64,000 bases of DNA from Pyronema omphalodes (Eukaryota; Ascomycota; Pezizomycetes; Pezizales; Pyronemataceae): the NCBI GenBank assembly GCA_024516155.1, contig JAJJXM010000007.1:868001-932000 (forward strand), read 5' to 3'. Shown here piece by piece: positions 1 through 8,385 of the stretch. How positions within the stretch are numbered: position 1 is the first letter of the stretch; every line of letters starts with the position of its first letter. The translations under genes were made by a program, and so were the position numbers. The notes under the pieces are model-generated. The model searched no databases, was not told the DNA's origin, and worked only from the letters and a program-made list of their open reading frames with translations.

Positions 1-452
1 AGTCGAAGCCGTGTTCCAGGGTATTGTCTCCAAGGGGAGTCTCTGTTGGAGGTATAACCATCACGGTGCCGACGAGTTTTGTGTGGTAAATAGGGATATG
101 CGCTGTATAAGAATCTCCTTTAATAGATGCGGCTGAATGTGCGCTTTTGATCATGAGTAGGGTATAGAGCTTGAGGGGAGGCGCACTATGCCTCAGTGCG
201 TCACATATCTCCAGCGATCACTCGCGCCAAGCCAACCTCTATCTCAGGATTTCGCCGCTGTAACAGTGCACCTTTCCAATCACGCTTAGACATTCCGTCA
301 GCCTTTGACCAGAATCGTTCTATTCACCTAGAATCCGGTTTTACATAAACCAGTTCGGTCTCCGTTACCGGAACAAGGCTTACGAAGGGTTTTGGGAAAG
401 TGAAAGAGGTTAAATTCCTCGAGGCTGAAATAGTTGTTGAAATGCGAGAAGT
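1..452. repeat. Long direct repeat R1, left copy
   Basis: This segment is closely similar to 4060-4514, with scattered substitutions and small indels. Both begin at AGTCGAAGCCG and end at GCGAGAAGT. No open gene is seen in it. Together with R2 it frames the tandem surface-protein array, so the block probably arose by segmental duplication. The left edge of the window cuts the repeat, so its true start is unknown. Confidence 0.85.
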
Positions 453-1667
453 GGAGGCAAAGAGCGGTAATTCGGAAGAAAATTACAGGAATATGGGGGA
501 CTTTAAATTTAGACTCTAGAGGTATGCTTTATGAAAATACACTGTATTCGCTGGGCTGCAGCAGCCTTGGAATAATGATACTTCAGCGGTAAAATCAGTA
601 TCATCTCCCAAACCTCACAAGCGTACATTTTCCCTGTGGCGAACATCAATACCAAAGACTTGTGGAAAGTTGGTCATGTACAAAGTCATTTGTGCGAAGG
701 TCAATGATGATGCGGTTCAAAATTAAAACTCGGTAGGTGTTGAAAGTTGACTTGTGAGCTGGGGAAATGGGACTATGTCTTAACGGAGAAGTGGATGCAC
801 ATAGTAACGAGATTTTTGGTGCAGTGTACATGAAATTGTGAAGAAAAAAGAAAAGAGGGAAATGTATACGTAGCTAAACAATGAGGACGATTCCATGATC
901 ACAAGTGAGCTTTTGACAGTTCCGACATAGAAAGAGAGTTTCAAATTACCTCGGCAGACTCGTAGGAGCATAAGTAATGATGCAGCATTTGGTTACTTTT
1001 TTCTTTCTTTTTCTCTCTTTTTCTTTTTCTTTTCCTCTCTTTTTCTTTTTCTTTTTCTTTTTCTTTTTCTTTTTCTAATTTTTTTTTTTTTTTTTTTCCA
1101 ATTTTGTATTTCTCACTACACCTATTCTATCTTTATGATTAGCCATATACTACCGCGTAGAACGATCACAACGTGGTTCAACAGCGAATAAAATTTCATT
1201 CACAACACGATATCGAGTGTCCTCGTGTGCTTCGATCCAATGTTTAAAACTCGCTAAAGCGCACGATAGGCTGTAGTTTAGAGTATGTTTAACTGACCAA
1301 CAACGCAATTCAGGCCAATGGAGCCTACTGCTGGTTTAGGTTAGCGGAGTATCTCTGAAATTCTAAAGGAGGGCGACCATTTGTGCCGGCGTCATGGTCA
1401 CTGGCAACAGAAACATTCGTGTACCCTTAAGCGGTCATCATGGTTACCGAGAGCCTTTAGAAACGCTACTGATAGGTTTACTTCTAAAACCTCGCTTACA
1501 AAATCACTTCGCGTTGCCCGCGAAGGCTACCGTCGATTAAGAACATTCTAGTAACCATCCGGATTGCTGATCGTGCTCTAGTTTTCCAAACCTTCCAGGC
1601 TAGGGGAAATAACAGAAATTACTACTTATCATTATCAGATTGGATATCAAGCTAGACACGTTCTACT
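453..1667. other. Non-coding stretch present only in the left copy of the duplication
   Basis: There is no gene here. The R1 and R2 segments are separated by this stretch (about 1.44 kb up to 1892) on the left but lie almost adjacent on the right, so it is either an insertion on the left or a deletion on the right. It holds a pyrimidine tract (CTTTTT units, about 993-1097). I could not find terminal inverted repeats or a clear target-site duplication. Confidence 0.6.
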
Positions 1668-1780
1668 ATTCTTCTTGTTCATTTCGCGTGACATAATTTG
1701 GATGGCATTGTGCAATTAAACGTCGTTCAGGCTTGGTATCTGTTTGGGTTCCTTGCACTTGGGCGTAAAAGCCATTTGGC
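1668..1780. repeat. Repeat R3, copy 1
   Basis: A block of about 110 bp with the core GTGCAATTAAACGTCGTTCA followed by GGCTTGG and then TTGCACTTGGGC. The same block occurs in the 3' flank of the full-length array gene at about 6560-6652, with a partial copy at 6484-6545. Its presence here suggests this region was once the 3' flank of another array member whose coding part is lost or lies beyond the left edge. Confidence 0.7.
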
Positions 1781-1892
1781 TGCCGTTGACGATGCTGAAT
1801 TCCGGATTCCGTCAAGTTCGTCCACGGATCGCTAGAGCTCTGGTTGCAGTAGTTTCTATTGCATCACCCGTGGATAAGCTGTTGTGGTACGA

Positions 1893-2572
1893 GCTCTAAC
1901 CGACATGTCGGTTGCCGCGGTTGCATTTGGCCGCGGATATGGTTTGGCCAAGGCACTACCAGCGGCGAAACTGCGGAGAGGTGACTACAATGATTGAACT
2001 AAGCAGCCGAAGAGCACCCGTCATGAGGCATCCATCCGGCTTTGCATCACATGCAATGCATCATTATCAACTTATTGGCACCGGTTCACGATGGTGAATT
2101 CTAAATCGCTCCAGACTTTTCCACCCACCGGTACCCACTGGACACTATGACGACGTTCTCGGCGGCCAAATTGATTCTATTTGTCTATAAAGAGGCCTGT
2201 GTATGCTGCCTCCCCATCCGCAGTTATTTGTTTGTTCGTCTGTTTTAATCATAGACCATAGACCGATCGAAGCCTGAATGTTTTTTTTTTCCTTCTTTTT
2301 TTTGATTTTTGATTTTTTTACTTTTTTGATTTTAAATCATACACCGTTCGGGGCCTGAGAGGCCTATGCAGGACACTATGAAAGAACCGACATCCCGTCC
2401 TCTTAGCCACAGTCACCTAGCGAAGGCCCACTGTTCTTTCTATCGACATGTCGACGACACCACCAACCCTCTTGACAGTTATATCCGACATTATGGTTTG
2501 AACAGTAAGTCATTCTTCCTGGGACTCACGGCCCACTTTGCTAATGTTATAGCTAATGTTATACAGTGATGT
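1893..2572. repeat. Long direct repeat R2, left copy
   Basis: Similar to 4522-5175 over most of its length, including a T-rich tract, the palindromic words GAGGCCTGAGAGGCCTATGC and a stretch with TCGACATGTCGACGACACC. The right end of the sister copy resembles intron 3 and the start of exon 4 of the gene at 5440 (CTTACTTACTAAT then AAGTGATGTAAGACT). R2 may therefore contain a strongly decayed relic of the same family. Confidence 0.8.
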
Positions 2573-2615
2573 GACTTGGTTCTTCACTAGTATAATTGCC
2601 TACAAGTGAAGAAAA

Positions 2616-2833
2616 ATGCAGTATGCATCAAGTATCTTGAATTCAACGAAAATAAAGCTTTTCACGCTTTTCACGACCGTTGGCCTCTCCTTGGCCTCTG
2701 TTGCTAGGGCTGCCGTCAATGGCACAAGCCCTAGCGCCGCCAATTCCACATTTCTGAATGTACTCGTTTGTGAGTTTTACTTTATACTCCCGCTTATAAC
2801 ATACTGACATTCTCAGGGAACATGCAATCTTTG
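2616..2833 (+). pseudogene. Array copy 1: exon-1 relic of the surface-protein family
   Basis: The segment matches exon 1 (signal-peptide region, GLSLAS then AVNGT) and intron 1 of the gene at 5440. The normal start context AAATAATGAAGC has become AAAATAAAGC, so the native ATG is gone, and CTTTTCACG is duplicated next to it. An upstream ATG at 2616 is in frame and opens a 63-codon frame. After intron 1 the sequence jumps straight into the upstream flank of copy 2 (GGACACATATCACCAAC), so exons 2-5 are missing. It is most likely a dead fragment. Confidence 0.75.
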
Positions 2834-3208
2834 TTGGACACATATCACCAACTTTGACGAAATAACGAAGCTTTCCACGACCGTTGGCCTCTCCTTGGCC
2901 TCTTTTGCGAGGGCTGCCGTCAATGGCACAAGCCCTCGCGCTGCCAATTCCAAAGCGGCAAAAGCACCCGTTGGTGAGTTTCACTTTATACCCCCGCTTA
3001 TAACATACTGACATTCTCAATAGCCAAGCAAATATCTCCGGCCGATATTATGGCCAAGATCGATGCTTTAGACGCGGAAAGTGAGTTCTCGGTTCTTGAA
3101 CTTGTTTGATTTCTTTTACTGACCATATGCAGATGCGGCCTACCATGCTAACATGGACGCTTTGATCGACACCACAAGCCGTCCTGATGCTCCACCTACC
3201 CATGGTCG
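2834..3208 (+). pseudogene. Array copy 2: exons 1-3, start codon lost
   Basis: Collinear with the gene at 5440 through exon 1, intron 1, exon 2 (PAxIMAKIDALDAE), intron 2 and most of exon 3, with intact splice signals. The start codon has changed from ATG to ACG (AAATAACGAAGC). Exon 3 ends abruptly at CCATGGTCG, where the T-rich upstream flank of copy 3 begins. The copy therefore lacks both ends and should be non-functional. Confidence 0.8.
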
Positions 3209-3245
3209 TTTTTTTTGGACACATATCACCAACCCTGACGAAATA

Positions 3246-3693
3246 ATGAAGCTTTCGATGATACTTGGCCTCTCCTTGGCCTCTGTTACCATGTCCGCCG
3301 TCAATGGCACACGCCCTCGCGCCGCCAATTCTACGATTGCGAAGGCTCCCGTGGGTGAGTTTCACTTTATACCTCCGCTTATAACATACTGACATTCTCA
3401 ATAGCCAAGCAATTGTCACCGGCCGAAATTATGGCCAAGATCGATGCTTTGGACGCGGAAAGTCAGTTCTCAGTCCTTGAACTTGTTTGATTTCTTTCGC
3501 TGACTATATGCAGATGCGGCCTACCATGCTGGCATGGACGCTTTGATCGACACCACGAGCGCTCCTGATGCTCCGCCTACACATGGTCGTACGGCAACCA
3601 ATGTCCATCTCAATGAGAGTAAGTTATTCCCTGTGCAATCTACGGCTTACTTACTAATTTCATAAAGTCATGCAAGACTATATCACAGGGTAA
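3246..3693 (+). CDS. Array copy 3: truncated secreted protein (98 aa)
   Basis: Inferred exons are 3246-3354, 3405-3461, 3514-3618 and 3668-3693, with canonical or near-canonical splice sites in phase. The product starts with a signal peptide (MKLSMILGLSLASV), followed by AVNGT, the conserved PAEIMAKIDALDAE segment and the exon-3 motif YHAGMDALIDTT. Exon 4 matches the full-length paralogue only as far as MQDYIT, then reads Gly and a stop. The sequence after the stop resembles the paralogue's 3' UTR (GTAACGCTATTGATAAT). An internal deletion has thus removed the Asn/Thr-rich region and the GPI-type tail. If expressed, it would be a soluble secreted form rather than an anchored one. It could equally be a pseudogene in which the frame happens to stay open. 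Confidence 0.55.
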
Positions 3694-3726
3694 CGCTATT
3701 GATAATATTCCGAAACTCCTTGTTGT

Positions 3727-3925
3727 GCTGGCATGGACGCTTTGATCGACACCAAGAGCCGTCCTGATGCTCCACCTACCCATGGTCGTACCGCAACCAA
3801 TGTTCATCTCAATGAGAGTAAGTTATTCCCTGTGCAATCTACGGCTTACTTACTAATTTCATAAAGTGATGCAAGACTATATCACAGGGTAACGCTATCG
3901 ATAATGTTTTGAAACTCCTTGTTGT
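3727..3925 (+). pseudogene. Array copy 4: 199-bp tandem duplication of exon 3 to 3' UTR
   Basis: A second copy of the stretch from exon 3 (GCTGGCATGGACGC) through intron 3, truncated exon 4 and the 3' UTR. The word GCTGGC occurs at 3528, 3727 and 3926, giving an exact 199-bp period. The junction joins 3' UTR sequence (GTGCTGGCA) to exon 3 (ATGCTGGCATGG), which suggests recombination at a 7-bp microhomology. It has no exon 1 or start codon of its own. Confidence 0.8.
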
Positions 3926-4059
3926 GCTGGCAGATGCATTTTATTCTGTTCATTATACCCGTTTGTGTCTTCAAATAAAAAATAAAAATTCTTATTATTT
4001 CCTTCTTTTTCATTCCACGTGACCTCATCAGTGAGAAATGTTCTCAGTAAATGTCTTAC

Positions 4060-4514
4060 AGTCGAAGCCGTCTCCAAGGGTACCGTCTCCAAGGGCAGTC
4101 TCTGTTTGAGGTATAACGGTTAGGTGCCGACGAGTTTTGTGTGGTAAATAGGGATATGCTCTGTATAAGAATATCCTTTAATAGATGCGGCTGAAGGTGC
4201 ACCTTTGACCCTGAGAAGAGTATAGAGCTGGAGGAGAGGCGCACTATCCCCCAATGCGTCCGACGTCGCATATCTCCAGCGATCACTCGCGCCAAGCCTA
4301 CCTCTATCTCAGGATTTCGCCTCTGTCACGGTGCACCCCTCCGATTACGCTTAGACATTCCGTCAGCCTTTGACCAGAATCGTTCTATTCACCTAGAATC
4401 CGGTTTTACATAAACCAGTTTGGCCTCCGTTACAAGAAGGAGGCTCACGAAGGGTTTTGGGAAAGTTGAAGAGGTTAAATTCCTCGAGGCTGAAATAGTT
4501 AAAATGCGAGAAGT
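4060..4514. repeat. Long direct repeat R1, right copy
   Basis: Sister of 1-452, carrying an extra short insertion near CCCCCAATGCGTCCGACGTCGC. It is followed within about 10 bp by R2, without the 1.44 kb present on the left. Confidence 0.85.
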
Positions 4515-4521
4515 TGTACAA

Positions 4522-5175
4522 TCTCTAACCGCCATGGCGGTTGCCGCGGTTGCATTTTCGCCGCAGACAGTTTAGCCAAGACAATACCAGCGGCGAAACT
4601 GTGGAGAGGTGACTAGAATGATTACACTAAGCGGGCGAAGAGCACCCGTCATGAGGCATCCATCCGGTTTGGCATCACTTGTAATGCATCATTAGCAAAT
4701 TGTTGACACCGGTACACGATGGAGAATTCTAAATCGCTTCAGACGTTTCCACGCACCGGTACCCACTGGACACTGTGATGACGTTCTTGGCGGCCAAATT
4801 GATTCTATTTGTCTATAAGAGGCCTGTGTATGCTGCATTTCCATCGACAGTTATTTGTTTGTTTGTTTGTTTGTTTATTCTTTGAATTATACCCTGAACG
4901 AAGCCTGAATATTTTTTTCTTTATTTTTTCTGCCTTTCCTTGAATCATACACCGTTGGAGGCCTGAGAGGCCTATGCAGAACGCTATGAAGTAACCGAAA
5001 TTCTGTCCTCGGAGCCAGAGTCACGTTCGGAAGCCCTCCTGTCCCTTCTATTGACATGTCGACGACACCGCGAACCATCTTGCCGGTTACATGCGACATT
5101 GTGGCTGGAACAGTAGGTCATTCTTTCTGCAACCCACGGCTTACTTACTAATTTTTTTAAGTGATGTAAGACTGC
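4522..5175. repeat. Long direct repeat R2, right copy
   Basis: Sister of 1893-2572. Its last 70 bp (CTTACTTACTAATTTTTTTAAGTGATGTAAGACT) can be aligned with intron 3/exon 4 of the array gene just downstream, so the repeat probably includes a decayed family member. Confidence 0.8.
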
Positions 5176-5439
5176 ATCACAAATATAGCGTTAGATTACG
5201 TGTAGGTGGATGGAGGTGGATATTGATGATACAGGTACCTAATCACAGAACTCTTTTCGCCGCTTCGTTCCGCTTATACGGCATGATGGGTCGGCGAACC
5301 GACGAGCCAGAGTTTGACCGCTTTGTGTATTTAGGAACCTGAGCTTCTTCCCTCCAAGAACTTCCTCACCGATTCCACCAATTTCCCCACTGATCTCGAT
5401 TTTTTTTTTTGGACACATATCACCAACCTTGACGAAATA

Positions 5440-6300
5440 ATGAAGCTTTCGATGATCCTTGGCCTCTCCTTGGCCTCTGTTACCATGGCTGCCGTCAATG
5501 GCACACGCCCTCGCACCGCTAATTCTACGATTGCGAAGGCTCCCGTTGGTGAGTTTCACTTTATACCCCCGCTTATAACATACTGACATTCTCAATAGCC
5601 AAGCAATTGTCACCGGCCGAAATTATGGCCAAGATCGATGCTTTGGACGCGGAAAGTGAGTTCTCGGTTCTTGAACTTGTTTTTAACTCTTTCGCTGACC
5701 ATATGTAGATGCGGCCTACCATGCTGGCATGGACGCTTTGATCGACACCACGAGCCCTCCTGATGCTCCACCCACTCACGGTCGTACAGCAACCAATGTC
5801 CATCTCGATGAGAGTCTGTTATTTCCTGTGCAATCTACGGCTTACTTACTAATGTTATAAAGTGATGCAAGACTATATCACCGACTATGAGAAGCAGGAG
5901 CTGCTTGCGATGCTCCCCAACGCCACTTCTGCCGAAGTCGTTGAGGTCGAGGACGTCAACGTCGTCAACGTCAATAACGGAACCAGCAACGTCAACGGCA
6001 CCAACAGCGTCTACTGCGCTAATGGCACCAACAGCACTACTGGCAGCCAGCCCGCCACCACTGCCACTGGTGCTAATCAAGGAGCCGGACTTGGTACATC
6101 GCGAACTTCCTTCCTTTTGATTCATGACTAACATTTCCCCAGTCAACGGCAGACCCGTCGGCGCACTTAACGGCACCAACAGCACCTCCGGGGCTTTGCC
6201 ACCTCAGGGTCCTCGTGCCAACGCGGCTGTTGGCATCAAGCCTGTCTTCGGTGATGCCCTCCTCGGAGCATTTGTCGCTGCCATGGTCTACATGATCTAA
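5440..6300 (+). CDS. Full-length member of the tandem family: putative GPI-type secreted Asn/Thr-rich surface protein
   Basis: Inferred exons are 5440-5548, 5599-5655, 5709-5813, 5863-6093 and 6143-6300, encoding 219 aa. The product has a signal peptide (residues 1-19), the PAEIMAKIDALDAE and YHAGMDALIDTT segments, then a low-complexity region rich in N-glycosylation sequons (NGT, NST, NAT) and Val/Asn. It ends in a hydrophobic tail (DALLGAFVAAMVYMI) typical of GPI-anchor signals, so a cell-wall or plasma-membrane location is inferred. I do not recognise a named domain. All upstream relatives are broken, which makes this the only complete copy. Its third intron has an unusual donor, GTCTGT, where copies 3 and 4 have GTAAGT. 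Retaining the intron would add 18 codons and a stop, giving a secreted, unanchored product of about 108 aa. Confidence 0.75.
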
Positions 6301-6483
6301 GGCGTATGCGCAATGACTGTAATCACAGTACGACGGCACCGATCGTGTTTCGTGGCGTATGTTTTGTTATAGAATTTAGGAGTAACGCTGTTGAATTATT
6401 TTTGGACTTATATGTTGTGCTGGCGGATGCATTTTATTCTGTTAAGTACACTCGTTTGTGCTTTTAAATATAATTCTTAGCGT

Positions 6484-6652
6484 CTCTTACCTCTTCTTCG
6501 TTTTGCGTGATATGATTTGGTTGACACGGTGCAGTCAAACGTTGTTTCTTTTTATTTTTTCGTTTCGCGCGACATTTTGGGTGACACTGTGCAATTAAGC
6601 GTCGTTCAGGCTTGGCACCTCGTTTGATGTCTTGCACTTGGGCAGAAAGGTA
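6484..6652. repeat. Repeat R3, copies 2 and 3 in the 3' flank
   Basis: Two head-to-tail versions (6484-6545 partial, 6560-6652 full) of the block at 1668-1780, recognised by CGCGTGACAT/CGCGCGACAT, GTGCAATTAA and GTCGTTCAGGCTTGG. They lie about 200 bp after the stop codon of the 5440 gene. Confidence 0.7.
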
Positions 6653-6991
6653 CCGAGGCAAGCGCGGGGCGGTGGCGGTAGTTTTGCAGGCTAAAGCACT
6701 CGCGACTTTTGGCTAGGCCAGCCTTATGATGGCGCACTAGATGCCGAGCCAACGCCGGTCACCGCTCGGTTGACGCTAATTGCCTCGCTGCTGACGATCC
6801 CCGCCTCTGGCTTGTTTGTGCATAGGGCGCGGCGGTTACTTTGTTCTTCAGCGGGCAGATTCTACCCAATACGCGTGGCACAATGGCAATATCCAATTTC
6901 TCAGGATGCTTCAAGGCGATGTTTCCTTTGTATATCCACACACAACCATCAATCTGAAGCACATAAAACAACAGCCATCGCATCTGCCGCC

Positions 6992-7100
6992 CATCGACAT
7001 GGATTCCGTCTTCCCTCCCTCCAGGCCCCATCGACATGGGTGTCATCTTCCCTCCTTCCCTCTCATCGACATGGATCCCGTCTTTCCTCCGTCCCTCTCA
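6992..7100. repeat. Minisatellite of about 36 bp, three copies
   Basis: The word CATCGACATGG starts at 6992, 7029 and 7064, each followed by (T/A)TCC(C)GTCTT/ATCTTCCCTCC. The period is 35-37 bp. Confidence 0.7.
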
Positions 7101-7419
7101 TACCCACCCACCCACCCCGCTGGCCAATCGGCTGCCTAGCGGATGCAGATGCCCTCTTGCGGCTAGCGACGGAACTTACTGCCTCATAGGCGTTGGTGTC
7201 CTACGCACATACAACAAGTGCTTCGACAAGTGCTCAGACAAGTTGTGAGATATGTATGCATGGCGGGCGTGATGAGGGGGAGCCGCAGCAAAAAAAAAAA
7301 CCAACAGTTGGAGGAGGGGGAGGGGGAGGAGGGCAGGAGGGCAGGAGGGGAAGAGGGAAATGTGATATGAGTGGAGGAATAGAGTGTACTGGATGAGAGA
7401 CCTGGACGGTAGATATGGG

Positions 7420-7680
7420 GATTGCTGATGCTGATGCTGATGCTGGAGCAGAACAAGAACAAGAAGAATGCTGGATGGATATGGCTTTATTGATGCTGGA
7501 GAAGATGGATACTGGATAAGACGGATACTCCATGGTATGGATTCTTGATGCTGTTCATGATGGATACTGCATAGTATTACTTCTTGATGATGATTCCGAA
7601 AAAAAAAAGGATGCTGAGTGGTATTATTGCTTCCTGATGATGATGATGCTGATGCTGGACAAGATGGATGCTGAATTGAT
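7420..7680. repeat. Degenerate GATGCTG/GGATACTG repeat
   Basis: Irregular tandem array of GATGCTG, GATGGATACTG and GATGATGATG words. It gives long open frames on both strands that carry no other coding signal. Confidence 0.6.
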
Positions 7681-8385
7681 CCCACGGGACTTTAAACAAT
7701 AATGGCTAATGATGACGATGATGATGATAATGAACAAGTCAGTTAGTTTAGGGCTTGAGGAATGCTGTTAGACTCAACTGGCTCTGATCTGCTTCTGTTC
7801 GGTCGGTCGGTCGGTTGTTCACCCTGCTGGCTGCTTTCCCGGACAGGCCCCAGGGAAGGGAAGGGAGCCCACGGGATAAGAAAAAAAATGAACCCACAGC
7901 TCCCACCGCCACAACCCACAAGCTGCAGCACGCTGGATGTAGTCGATTCCACTTCCTCCACCTGCGGGTTCTCCTCTACGTTACTGGCTACAGAAAAATT
8001 ACGCTGGATAACGCTGGATTGTGCTCTGCTGGCTACATACGACAACGGATGCCGATGCCCTTGTAAGCTGGCTGCGGGTCTGCAGGCAAGACAAACCAAC
8101 CTGCAAAACGGACGGAATGGAAAATTTCTAACAGAAGAGACGGTGGAGTTGCTTGTAGAGTACATACCATACCATCAACGACTTGTTGTCCACCATCCCA
8201 CTACCTACGAACAGTCCGAGCAAGAGTATCAATAGTCCAACACCCAGCATCAAGCACCGAACACGAAGCATCAAACCATTCTACTCGCAAAATCACCCCC
8301 GCGACGATTTCAAGACTGTACAGCGAGTCACGATATCAATACCGACAAGGAGCATAACACGACGAAGCAACCACAAGAACCACCT

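Larger units (their letters stand above)
6653..8385. other. Gene-free stretch with two degenerate repeats
   Basis: No coding region is supported, and the open frames here are compositional. It contains a minisatellite of about 36 bp at 6992-7100, a GATGCTG-rich degenerate repeat at about 7420-7680, and purine tracts near 7288-7350. The last few hundred bases are the upstream region of the transcription-factor gene. Confidence 0.55.

Noticed and set aside
2643..3419. Two similar minus-strand frames (125 and 123 codons)
   Set aside because: They are the antisense of the tandem surface-protein copies; similarity to each other only reflects the DNA duplication.
7176..7685. 169-codon minus-strand frame rich in Ser/Pro/His
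   Set aside because: Overlaps the GATGCTG repeat and a G-rich tract; comparable frames exist in other phases over the same repeat.
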